Positions 26,068-34,541 of a stretch of DNA of 64,000 nucleotides are shown here, piece by piece. This DNA comes from Amycolatopsis sp. QT-25 (GTDB taxonomy: Bacteria; Actinomycetota; Actinomycetes; Mycobacteriales; Pseudonocardiaceae), in NCBI RefSeq assembly GCF_029369745.1, contig NZ_CP120210.1, forward strand, positions 4,340,001 through 4,404,000. Reading direction: 5' to 3'. Within the stretch, counting starts at the first letter, position 1. Every line of letters starts with the position of its first letter. Under the pieces are notes generated by a model that saw nothing but the letters and a program-made list of their open reading frames with translations, had not been told where the DNA came from and ran no database searches. The translations under genes and the position numbers were made by a program.

Positions 26068-28875
26068 TCACGCGGTACCGGTGCCCGGCCGGGTGTGCGC
26101 GGAAAGCAGCGCCTGGATCTCTTCGGCGGTGGCGTCATCGCCCTCCCGCAGGCACCGGTCGTAGGCCTCCCGCCAAACTCCGTGTGCTTGATCGACATCG
26201 CCGAGCGCGAGCAGCGCGTGCCCCAGTCCCACCCGCAGCGGCACCGCCGACCTGGTCACGTGGACCTCTTCGACGAGGTCGATGGCTTCCCGATAGGTTC
26301 CGGCGGCGGTGTGATGATCGCCTGCGCCGGCTTGCACTGCGGCGATGGTCTCCAGACCGGCGACGATCCGCGAGGGTTCTTTCCCTTTGCGGAAGATGCC
26401 GAGGGCTCGCCGGGCGGGTTCATCCGCCTCCTCGAAGCGGCCGAGCCCGACGAGGGTGTCCGCGAGGTTGTTGAGGGCCATCGCGATGGACAATTCGTCG
26501 CCTACGGACTCGTGCAAGCGGACGGCTTCCCGTAGTGGTTCGACGGCCTCGGCGAACCGGCGCCCCCAGTTGAGGGCAGACCCCAGGTTGAGCAGCGACG
26601 TGCCCTGTTCCGCGAGGTCGCCCAGCTCGCGAAAAACCTCCAGCGCGGTGTGGTAGCAGAAGATCTGCTTTCTCCGGTCGGCGACCCGGCCGTAGCCGGT
26701 GCCCACACCGTTGTAGCACTTCGCCCGCAGGAACCGGTCCCCGGCCGCGGTCGCGCTGCGGATGGCGGCCTCCCCCATCGCGACCATCCGCCGCCAATGC
26801 CCACGCAAGTAGAGGTACTGCCAGCACAGCTGGAACAACACCGCGGCTTGAACGTGCAGGCCGTGCTCGTCCGCGCCGAGGACCAACTTCGCGATCGTGT
26901 CGATTTCCCGGTCGAACCAGGCGACGGCGGCATGGTGGTCGGGGAAGTCGACCAGCGGCACGCCGGGACCGGCCGGAGTGATCGGCATCCGGTGCGCAGT
27001 GCCGCTGAGGTGACCGCGCGCCCGCTCCGCAGTGTGCACATAATGCGCTACCAGCCGTTCGATGGCCGCCGGCGCGCCGGGCATTGTCGCCGCCTTGTCC
27101 CGCGCGTATTGCCGCAGCAGGTCGTGCAGTTCGAACCGGTCGGGCAACCGCTGCTGGAGAATGCTGACTTCCGCCAATCGCCCGAGCGCGGCACCCGCGT
27201 CCGCCGTCGGGATCGCGGCCAGTGCGGCGACCGCGTGCCTGCCGATGGTGTCGCCGGGAAACAGGCCCAGTACAGCGAAAACCGCCGCGGCTTGCGCATC
27301 GAGGGCGTCATACGACCAGTCGAACAGCGAACGCAGGTCGGTGTTGCGATCGTCCTCGACCGTCAGGACCTCCAGCCCGCGCTGGCCGGCCAGCTCGTCT
27401 CGTAGCGATGACAGCGGCCACTCCGGGTGCCGGGCGGCGTGGTCCGCGGCGAGCCGCAGCGCGAGCGGCAACTGCGCGCACGACTCCACGATCGCCGCCG
27501 CCGCTTCCGGCTCGGCCGCCGCCCTCTCCCTGCCGACCTGATCGGTGAACAACTCCAGCCCCTCGACGGGGGAGAGCAAGCCCAGGGTGAGGTGGCGCGC
27601 GCCCTCCCGAGCGGAGAGGCCCCGCAGTTTGCGACGGCTGGTCACCACGACCGAACCCCCACCGGGCAGCAACGGCCGCACCTGGGCGCTGTCACGGGCG
27701 TTGTCCAGCACGACCAGCACCCGGCGGACCGCGGACTCGGTACGCCAGAGCGCCGCTCGTTCCTCGACGTCGGCCGGGACACGCTCCGGCGGCACCCCCA
27801 GCGAACGCAGCAGCACGTCCAACGCCTCCGCCGGATCGACCGGCGCGCTGGGACCGTAACCACGAAGGTCCAGATACAGCTGCCCGTCCGGGAACCGCGG
27901 CACGACCCGATGTGCCCAGTGCACGGCCAAAGTCGTCTTCCCGATACCGGCGGCCCCGTCGACGGCGGAGATCACGACCGGTTGACTGCCGCCTTCGTCC
28001 ACCAGGTGATCCAGCCCCGCCAGCTCGTTCCCCCGCCCGACGAACCCGCGTATGTCACCCGGCAACTGGCGAGGCACCCGCGCCGTGGCCGGCTGATCGG
28101 CCACGAGCGCTTCGTCGTCGAGCAGGATCGCTTGGTGCAGATCGGCGACGGCGCACCCCACGTCGAGCCCGAGTTGCTCCCGTACCAGTTCGGAAACCTG
28201 GCGATAGGCTTCCAAGGCCTCGGCCCGCCGGCCGGCCCGGTGCAGCGCCAGCATCAGCCTGGCCCACAACGTTTCGCGCAGCGGGTGCCGGGCGGTCAGA
28301 TCTCGTAGGTCGGCGATCACTTCCTGCCCGCGACCGCGTTCCAGGTCGACGTCCAGCATTCGCTCGCGGGTGGCGAACCACAGCTCGGCGACTTTCGGTC
28401 CCGCCTCCGCCCGCAGATCCGGCGACGCGACATCCTCCAACGGATCGCCACGCCACAGCCGGACTGCCGACGCCAGCAACGCGTACTCCCGGCCGGCGTC
28501 CCCTTCCCGTGCCGCGGCGGCCGCCGAGTCGACCAGCTCACGCATTTCGAGCAGGTCCAGATCGGCGGCGGCGGCGCGCAGCAGATATCCCCCCTCGGTC
28601 GTCTCGATGACGTCGGCTCCGAGGCTGCGCCGCAACCTGCTCACCAGCGTCTGAAGGCCATTGCGCACATCCAGCGGGGACTCCTCACCCCACACATGGC
28701 CGATCAGTTTCCACTGCGGGACGACTTGGTTCGCCGAGAACGCCAGCGACGCCAGCAAAACACGCTGTCGGCCACCCACGTCGACCGGCCCGGCGGCCGT
28801 CTCGACCTCGAATGGCCCCAGCACCCTGATTCGCACACCCCGAGCCACCGCTTCTCCCCGGAACAAGCCTGGCAT
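26068..28875 (-). CDS. AfsR/SARP-family regulator (winged helix, BTAD, NB-ARC, TPR)
   Basis: 935 residues. Order of domains: OmpR-like winged helix (about 15-100, IRVLGPFEVE... KLIGHVWGEESPLDVRNGLQ), BTAD (about 105-250), NB-ARC ATPase with Walker A AVDGAAGIGKTTLA near residue 305 and the late motifs LVVLDNARD and VVTSRR, then TPR repeats to the end. Such proteins bind ATP and activate nearby genes. ATG 28875 has GGAGA 7 bases upstream. It lies upstream of, and on the same strand as, the LamG-RHS pair with a gap of 133 bases, so it is a plausible activator of that pair. Confidence 0.9.
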   Translation of the reverse strand: MPGLFRGEAVARGVRIRVLGPFEVETAAGPVDVGGRQRVLLASLAFSANQVVPQWKLIGHVWGEESPLDVRNGLQTLVSRLRRSLGADVIETTEGGYLLRAAAADLDLLEMRELVDSAAAAAREGDAGREYALLASAVRLWRGDPLEDVASPDLRAEAGPKVAELWFATRERMLDVDLERGRGQEVIADLRDLTARHPLRETLWARLMLALHRAGRRAEALEAYRQVSELVREQLGLDVGCAVADLHQAILLDDEALVADQPATARVPRQLPGDIRGFVGRGNELAGLDHLVDEGGSQPVVISAVDGAAGIGKTTLAVHWAHRVVPRFPDGQLYLDLRGYGPSAPVDPAEALDVLLRSLGVPPERVPADVEERAALWRTESAVRRVLVVLDNARDSAQVRPLLPGGGSVVVTSRRKLRGLSAREGARHLTLGLLSPVEGLELFTDQVGRERAAAEPEAAAAIVESCAQLPLALRLAADHAARHPEWPLSSLRDELAGQRGLEVLTVEDDRNTDLRSLFDWSYDALDAQAAAVFAVLGLFPGDTIGRHAVAALAAIPTADAGAALGRLAEVSILQQRLPDRFELHDLLRQYARDKAATMPGAPAAIERLVAHYVHTAERARGHLSGTAHRMPITPAGPGVPLVDFPDHHAAVAWFDREIDTIAKLVLGADEHGLHVQAAVLFQLCWQYLYLRGHWRRMVAMGEAAIRSATAAGDRFLRAKCYNGVGTGYGRVADRRKQIFCYHTALEVFRELGDLAEQGTSLLNLGSALNWGRRFAEAVEPLREAVRLHESVGDELSIAMALNNLADTLVGLGRFEEADEPARRALGIFRKGKEPSRIVAGLETIAAVQAGAGDHHTAAGTYREAIDLVEEVHVTRSAVPLRVGLGHALLALGDVDQAHGVWREAYDRCLREGDDATAEEIQALLSAHTRPGTGTA

Positions 28876-29095
28876 CTTCAGTCTCCGTGCACGCCAAAGA
28901 AATGTTCACCTGCGTCTGTTCACCAGCACCTTTTCGGGCGATCGGGGAGATTCCGGGAGAACCATCCGGACGGTGCCGGCGGCCAGGCTGCACGTCTGGC
29001 CGTCGGCACCCCGAGAACCCGATCACGCCGGACTGCCGAGACCTGGCCCTTGCCAACGTGGTCGTACCACTGCGATCGACCCGTCTGCCGGACGC

Positions 29096-29413
29096 TCAGG
29101 TGGGGGGTTCCTCCTGGAGGGCACGTACCTCGACCCTGCTTCGCAGCGCACGCGATGCCTGCTTGGCCCATTCGATCGCGACGTCGTCGTTCTCGGCCTC
29201 GATGATCCAGAAGCCACCGAGGTACTCGTCGGCTTCGGCGAACGGGCCCGGGGTGAGTACGGGGCTGTCTCCGGAGTAGTCCACCGTGGTCGCGCTCGAC
29301 GGCGGGTGCAGGCCGCCGGCGGTCACGAACGCGCCCGCCTCCTGGACGGCGGTGTTGAACGCGCCGACCGCGGCCATGATCTCCTGCAGCTCCGCGGGGT
29401 CCATGCCCTCCAT
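29096..29413 (-). CDS. YCII/DGPF-family protein
   Basis: 105 residues from ATG 29413, which has GAGGAG 6 bases upstream. The core reads GGLHPPSSATTV and TPGPFAEADEYLGGFWIIEA, the YCII fold usually encoded next to ECF41/42 sigma factors. No sigma gene is adjacent here. Homology clearly continues upstream in frame (KYFLSLPHDSAEEPT, the first beta strand), but the codon where translation should begin (29464-29462) is ATA, itself preceded by GAGGAG. Either ATA is used, the N-terminus is lost, or the start codon has mutated. Confidence 0.75.
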   Translation of the reverse strand: MEGMDPAELQEIMAAVGAFNTAVQEAGAFVTAGGLHPPSSATTVDYSGDSPVLTPGPFAEADEYLGGFWIIEAENDDVAIEWAKQASRALRSRVEVRALQEEPPT

Positions 29414-29464
29414 CGTCGGCTCCTCGGCGGAGTCGTGCGGGAGGCTCAGGAAATACTTCGCTAT

Positions 29465-29844
29465 GGTCGTCTCCTCGTCGTTCGTGTCTGTCGAAAACGC
29501 TATGTGGGGTATCCCGGTGGCGTATCGGTCATCGTGACCGATGTCCGGTAAGCCGATGACCGGCGTCAGCCGTCAGACGAGGCCGGCCGGTTCGCGCGTT
29601 CAGGGGCCGGCTGCGCCGCACTCGATACCTCTCACGCTCCCCTGTGGACTGTCTTCAGGTACCGGTAAGAAAGATTTCGCCAGTGCGGACGCTGGTGAGC
29701 GGCGGGCAGAACACGCAGGAAGCCTCACCGATCGCCGTCCACGATCCCGGTTCGCGAAAGACGTCCGGCCCCCCGCCCAGAGGCGTGCAGATCACTGTGG
29801 CCTTTTACCCACCTGTACCCGAGTTGCATTGGGCCGTCCAGCCG
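29465..29844. other. Gene-free stretch
   Basis: I see no supported gene here. The sequence up to 30205 is a low-coding accessory region apart from the AfsR fossil listed next. Confidence 0.5.
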
Positions 29845-29985
29845 TTACCGGTTTGCTCGCTCGACAAGAACGGACGCGGGCACGGGCACTCCCGCTTCTG
29901 CCAAAAGCACCGCCGGCACGCAGCGCTGCCTCGCAGGCCCCAGCTCGACCGGTGCGTTATTGGCCGTCGCGAAACCCCGCCTAAT
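29845..29985 (-). pseudogene. Fossil of an AfsR/SARP N-terminus
   Basis: Minus-strand reading NNAPVELGPARQRCVPAVLL followed by AEAGVPVPASVLVERANR ends at TAA. It matches the first winged-helix segment of SARP regulators (typically ELGPARQRxVLAxLLxxAGxPVPxxxLVxRVWG). Only about 45 residues survive. Confidence 0.5.
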
Positions 29986-30205
29986 AAAGCGAACGAAACC
30001 GGCACCTACCTCTCCTGACTGCGTACAAGGAATCACCGTAGTGTGGTTCTACCGCTCGATCTGCCACAGCATTCAACAGCCAAGAGCAGATGAATGAATG
30101 TGGACCAGTGCCCATTCCGAGCGCGACGTGTAACGTTGGCGGGAAAGGTACGAAATCCTGAACTTGCCGAGGACCAGGTAGTGCGTCAGGCGCACCGCTC
30201 GATCA

Positions 30206-30847
30206 TCAGGACACCTCCCGAACGGCATATTCCAGCACGCGTTTCCCGAGCAGGTCCTCGATGGCGTCGAGCAACGTGAGCACGGGCTCGGCGATCGCGT
30301 CAGGCTCTTCCCCCGCCAAGGTGCGGGTGCCGATTTCAGCGAAGATCAGCGAGTGGAACCACCCGATCTGACTCGCGACCAGCCGGGGCACCGGATCCCC
30401 GGCCGGCGCACCGGTCTCCTCGGCGAGCAGGGCGGCGAGCTCGTCGACATTCTGCACGGCGAGGTCACTCAACCGCGCGGCCAGCGAGGGCGTGGCGAGC
30501 ATCATCGCCAATACCCGACCGAACCCGGGCGTGAGGCCGACGGTTCGTTCGCGGTCGCGCACCTCTTGCCGCAGATGGACGAGCACCGCGCGCGCGGCCG
30601 ATCGGCCGACGCCGCGCGCGGCCACGATTCCGGCCAATCGCCGGTGCGACGCCGCTTCTGGCGGCAAGACGAGGTCTTCCTTGGTGTGGAAGTAGTTGTA
30701 GACGGTGTTGGGCGAAACCTCGGCCGCCTCCGCGACCTCCGCAATCGTCACCTGATCGAATCCGCGCGCCACGAACAAGGAGATCGCGACGTCGGAAATC
30801 CGGCGCAACGTCTGCCGCTTCTTCCGCTCCCTCAGCCCCTCCACCAT
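30206..30847 (-). CDS. TetR-family regulator
   Basis: 213 residues. The helix-turn-helix region reads ISLFVARGFDQVTIAEVAEA then AEVSPNTVYNYFHTKEDL, a canonical TetR sequence. The C-terminal ligand domain is helical (SQIGWFHSLIFAEIG). I chose ATG 30847 (MVEGLRERKKRQTLRR), since the basic arm normally starts within a dozen residues of the N-terminus. ATG 30865 is also in frame. Its flanks are fossil regions, so the regulated gene is not obvious. Confidence 0.85.
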   Translation of the reverse strand: MVEGLRERKKRQTLRRISDVAISLFVARGFDQVTIAEVAEAAEVSPNTVYNYFHTKEDLVLPPEAASHRRLAGIVAARGVGRSAARAVLVHLRQEVRDRERTVGLTPGFGRVLAMMLATPSLAARLSDLAVQNVDELAALLAEETGAPAGDPVPRLVASQIGWFHSLIFAEIGTRTLAGEEPDAIAEPVLTLLDAIEDLLGKRVLEYAVREVS

Positions 30848-31061
30848 GACATAAGTCAAGCACACTGCAAACTTTAAGTCGACCCCAAAATTCAGCCGAG
30901 GCCCGGCCCGCCTGTCGCAAGTGTCTGGCTACACCAGGCCAACCGGCATTCTCACCGCTGATCAGCCTCGAGTGATTCTCGCGCTCTGCGCCTGCGGGGC
31001 GGCTGGTGATGGTCGAGTGGAACTTCGACCGCCTATTACTCCAGCCGCACTTTCGCCACTG

Positions 31062-31211
31062 AGTGAGGTCGACGTGTGCCTGGACCGGTTCCGCGGCTTC
31101 TGGGACCAGCGACTCGATGCCCTGGGCACCGAGTTGGCCCGCAGCAGGCGCGCGTCCCGGACCTCAGGTGTCGACAAGGCCGATTCGCCGGAGAAAAGGA
31201 AGACGACATGA
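31062..31211 (+). pseudogene. Fossil: C-terminus of an ArsR regulator
   Basis: The reading VDVCLDRFRGFWDQRLDALG then TELARSRRA is the typical last segment of ArsR regulators paired with SRPBCC genes. The winged helix is missing. The stop overlaps the SRPBCC start (ATGA), preserving the original operon junction. Confidence 0.6.
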
Positions 31212-31400
31212 AGGACGTGCTTGACGAACTGGCCGCCGCGCGCCGGACGATGGGAACAGCGGCCTTGCCTGCCGGCGACGCTTACACGATGGAGTTGCGG
31301 CGTCGCTACGACGCACCGATCGAGGACGTGTGGAACGCCATCACCGACCCCGAGCGGCTGGACCGTTGGCTGAAGTCGGTCACCGGGGACTTCCGCCTAG
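31208..31400 (+). pseudogene. Truncated SRPBCC (AHSA1-like) gene
   Basis: Sixty-four residues remain, including TMELRRRYDAPIEDVWNAIT and DPERLDRWLKSVTGDFRLG, the start of an SRPBCC domain. It is cut at CTAG (31397-31400), where transposon-like sequence begins. With the ArsR fossil it is the broken relative of the intact pair at 11524-12864. Confidence 0.65.
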
Positions 31401-31525
31401 GGCGTGTCCTGCGGATTTCCTCCATGATTGTGTGTAGATGATTGCGTGGTGAGCTGACGAACAAGGCCTGGGCAACGATCGCGCCGTTGCTGCCTGCGGA
31501 GTCGGGGCAGCACTTCCTGCGCGAC
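31397..31525 (+). mobile_element. Remnant of an IS5-type insertion sequence
   Basis: Directly after CTAG comes GGGCGTGTCCTGCGGAT, an IS-end-like sequence. A transposase N-terminus follows, RGELTNKAWATIAPLLPAES, matching the opening of IS5-family DUF4096 transposases. The frame diverges after about 23 residues, so most of the element is deleted. I found no matching right end. CTAG fits the short target preference of IS5 elements. Confidence 0.55.
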
Positions 31526-31809
31526 GGGGCCAGGTCACCTATCGACAGGCTCGCGGAAGCGCGGCGCGCGCTCGCTGTCGAACCACTACTTACTTGGTCG
31601 ATGTTCGAGGTCATCAGGGCCGATTACAGCGATTGGCAAAGCAGCAATGACCGACCTCATAGATCGCCGACCCGCGACGATGAATCCGCCCCGGCTCCGG
31701 CTGTCGTTCCGCCACGCCGGCACGGTAACTCCCATCCTGCTGAATACTTTTCGCTTCCCCACCACTAGAGCGACCACGGAGCAGCCGAGCGAGCTGTCTC
31801 AACGCGCGT

Positions 31810-32349
31810 CTACGTGTCGGCCTGACCGCCGGCGGGGAACAGGATCGGGCTCAGTAAATACTGCGCACGATCGGGAGTGGCCGAGTTGCGCAGGCGCGGA
31901 AGGATCGCCGCCCGCAGATCCTCGATCAGGGCCGCGGCCTCCTGATGGGAGAGCCACACCGCGTGTTGCCGATAGCCGACCAGGTCGGCGACCGGATCGG
32001 CGTCTTCCCGGTCGACATAGTTGGCGAACTCGGCGAGCAGGGTGACCATGGCCAGGGCGAAGATCTCGCGGTGGTCTTCGGGTGTTGCCGCGGCGACCGC
32101 GTCGGCGTCGATGGTCGCGCGCTCCGGGCGCAGGCGGTAGCTCCGCTCCACGGCGCCCCGCACGCGGTGCTCGGCGGCGACCTCGAGAACCCCCGCGGTG
32201 GCGAGCAGATCGACGTGCCGGTACACGGTCGCCTTCGACACGTCCGTCAAGCGTGCGCACAGCTGCGCGATCGTTTGGATCCGCCCGCCGGACAGAGCGT
32301 GCACGATCCGCAGCCGCACCGGGTGCGCCAGCAGTTCCAGAGAGTCCAT
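31810..32349 (-). CDS. Helix-turn-helix regulator (ArsR/PadR-like)
   Basis: 179 residues. The N-terminal winged helix reads LLAHPVRLRIVHALSGGRIQ then TIAQLCARLTDVSKATVYRHVDLL. The C-terminal half is a helical, probably dimerising domain (HREIFALAMVTLLAEFANYV). It is divergent from an alpha/beta hydrolase gene. A 24-bp perfect inverted repeat lies between them at 32373-32396, which fits autoregulation and control of the hydrolase. Confidence 0.85.
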   Translation of the reverse strand: MDSLELLAHPVRLRIVHALSGGRIQTIAQLCARLTDVSKATVYRHVDLLATAGVLEVAAEHRVRGAVERSYRLRPERATIDADAVAAATPEDHREIFALAMVTLLAEFANYVDREDADPVADLVGYRQHAVWLSHQEAAALIEDLRAAILPRLRNSATPDRAQYLLSPILFPAGGQADT

Positions 32350-32372
32350 GACCCTATGCTCTCACTCGTGAT

Positions 32373-32396
32373 AACGTTCTCAAAGTTGAGAACGTT
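32373..32396. promoter_or_regulatory. Operator-like inverted repeat
   Basis: Arms AACGTTCTCAA (32373-32383) and TTGAGAACGTT (32386-32396) are perfect with a 2-base spacer. It lies in the 62-bp space between the divergent regulator and hydrolase genes and is the best operator candidate in the window. Confidence 0.7.
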
Positions 32397-32411
32397 GGAG
32401 TGGAGGACAGT

Positions 32412-33398
32412 ATGGCGTCAAACGAACCGACCAATACGGACCTCGAGGTGTGGCGATCGCCGGACTATGCGGATCCGGCTCTGTTCGACGAACAAGAGGT
32501 GACCGTGGGTTCGGGCCCTTTCGCCGTGCAAGGCACGATCGCCCTTCCGCACGGCGAGGGCCCCCATCCGGCGGCCGTGGTACTCGCCGGCGGCGGGCCG
32601 TTCGATCGGGACGGCACGGCAGGGCCGAACAAGAACTTGAAGGACATCGCTTGGGGTTTGGCCAGTCGCGGTGTGGCGGTCCTGCGTTTCGACAAGGTCA
32701 CCTACACGCACCGCGAACAGGTCGCGGCCACACCGGAATTCACGCCGACCGAGGAATACGTTCCCCACGCCGTCGCGGGCATCGAGATCCTGCGCCGGCT
32801 GCCGACAGTGAACGCTGATCTCGTTTTCGTGATCGGGCACAGCATGGGCGGCAAGTTCGCGCCGCGGGTGGCCGCCGCCGGAGCCGAGGTGGCCGGTCTT
32901 GTCGTTCTCGCCGGGGACACGGTGCCGATGCAATGGTCGATGGTGCGTGTCATCGAACACCTGACGAAGGCCGATCCGGCGACCGCGGCGTTGCTGCCCA
33001 CCGTCGAAGCGGCCACCGAACACGCGAAACTGGTGGACAGCCCGGATCTTTCACCCGCCACGCCCGCCGCCAAGCTCCCATTCGGGATGCCCGCACCGTA
33101 TTGGCTGGACATGCGGGCCTACGATCCGGTGGCGGTCGCCGCGACGCTGGATCTGCCCATGCTCTTCCTCCAAGGAGAGCGCGATTACCAGCTGACCATC
33201 GACGGCGATCTGGCCGGATGGCGGGCCGGCCTCGCCGGCAAGCCGGATGTCACATTCCGCGTTTACACCGCCGACGACCACATGTTCTTCCCCGGGACCG
33301 GACCATCGATGCCCGAGGACTACGCACATCCGCACCACGTGGACCCCGAAGTCATCACCGACATCGCAGACTGGCTCAAGGACCCGCGTTCGAACTGA
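32412..33398 (+). CDS. Alpha/beta hydrolase (dienelactone hydrolase-like)
   Basis: 328 residues from ATG 32412, with GGAGG 6 bases upstream (an in-frame GTG at 32400 is less likely). The nucleophile is Ser144 in VIGHSMGGKFAP. The oxyanion region is VVLAGGGPFDRDG. The acid and histidine follow in LFLQGERDYQ and YTADDHMFFPGTG. The layout resembles single-domain esterases that act on small esters. Divergent from its probable regulator. Confidence 0.88.
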   Translation: MASNEPTNTDLEVWRSPDYADPALFDEQEVTVGSGPFAVQGTIALPHGEGPHPAAVVLAGGGPFDRDGTAGPNKNLKDIAWGLASRGVAVLRFDKVTYTHREQVAATPEFTPTEEYVPHAVAGIEILRRLPTVNADLVFVIGHSMGGKFAPRVAAAGAEVAGLVVLAGDTVPMQWSMVRVIEHLTKADPATAALLPTVEAATEHAKLVDSPDLSPATPAAKLPFGMPAPYWLDMRAYDPVAVAATLDLPMLFLQGERDYQLTIDGDLAGWRAGLAGKPDVTFRVYTADDHMFFPGTGPSMPEDYAHPHHVDPEVITDIADWLKDPRSN

Positions 33399-33809
33399 CC
33401 GCCGCTGACCCGCACTGCGCGAGACAGAGTCACCTATACCGGTGGCCGGGTAGTTATCCGGTGCGTGTGCCCTGGCCGAGACCGCGCGCGCCACGTGCCG
33501 GCCCTCACGAACACCTACGCCATCACCTGCAACCTCGGCGTTGACCGCACGACGCCAGGTACGTCATGCCACCCCTGGCAGATGGTGGTCCGGTGCGGGG
33601 TAGCCTCACCGCCCCGCACCCGCGTCCCGGACAAGCGATCGGCGCGCAACCGGTCCCCGCACCACGTGACGACCAAGCCTGAAGCCAGAGCTGACGAAAG
33701 GCGACGCTGCCCAACTGGCCTTTGCCCAGATTCTCGCGCCCACGCCCTGGTACTCGGCGCACTCGATAGTGACGCCGGAGCCGGGGTCCGACGTCGCCGA
33801 AGGAACCTG
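33399..33809. other. Gene-free stretch
   Basis: No open frame here combines a start, ribosome binding site and consistent codon bias. It separates the hydrolase from the convergent lsr2 gene. I see no clear terminator hairpin. Confidence 0.5.
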
Positions 33810-34253
33810 TCAGCTGTCCGTTTTCTTCTTCCGCGGTGCGCGTTTGCCGGTCGGTTTCACCGGTACTTCCTCCACCGGTTCCGGTTCCACGTCATCGACC
33901 GGCCCGGCGTCATGGAACGCCTCGTAGATCTCGTGCGGGACACGCCCACGGCCGGCGATGGCGTATCCGTTCGCCGACGCCCACGCCCGGACCTGCCGGT
34001 TACGCTCACGATCCGTGGACGCCGCAGCACGGCCGTGTTCAGCAGTGGACTGACCCGCAGCGACACGAAGTTTGCGTCCACCCGTGCGGGTTCCCGCTTC
34101 GACGTAACGCTCCAGCTCCTCACGCAGCGCCTGCGCGTTCTCGTCGGAGAGATCGATCTCGTACAGCACACCATCGAGCGCGAACGGCACCGTCTGCGTC
34201 GCCTCACCGCCATCGAGATCATCGACGATCTGAACACTGACCTTCTGAGCCAT
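33810..34253 (-). CDS. lsr2: Lsr2-family nucleoid-associated protein
   Basis: 147 residues. Lsr2 bridges AT-rich DNA and silences horizontally acquired genes. The N-terminal dimerisation domain reads KVSVQIVDDLDGGEATQTVP with FALDGVLYEIDLSDENAQAL. The C-terminal DNA-binding part has VRAWASANGYAIAGRGRVP with the AT-hook-like RGR. The length exceeds the usual 110 residues because of a charged tail ending KPTGKRAPRKKKTDS, typical of paralogues. It lies among accessory genes, so it is more likely a secondary Lsr2 than the main one. Confidence 0.92.
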   Translation of the reverse strand: MAQKVSVQIVDDLDGGEATQTVPFALDGVLYEIDLSDENAQALREELERYVEAGTRTGGRKLRVAAGQSTAEHGRAAASTDRERNRQVRAWASANGYAIAGRGRVPHEIYEAFHDAGPVDDVEPEPVEEVPVKPTGKRAPRKKKTDS

Positions 34254-34541
34254 TTACACAGCATTCAAAAAATCGAACGACGCCCCTACGCGCCGCCGAA
34301 CTCCCCGCAGCCTGCGCACCTCATCCGTGTCCCAGTCGCCCAGCGCAGCAACCACTGGAGGCCGTCTGGTGGCAGCTCGACGGCGGCCTGCTCGCCAAGG
34401 CCTCCGCGCGAGGAACGTGTTGTGATCACCACTGTCTACTTCGATGAAGGGTGCCAACTCGTCCCCTCATCGCGCGGCATCACCCACGTGCGTCGTTCAT
34501 GGCTGGTCAAAGAAGGCCGAACCAGCCGGAACAGTTGATCA

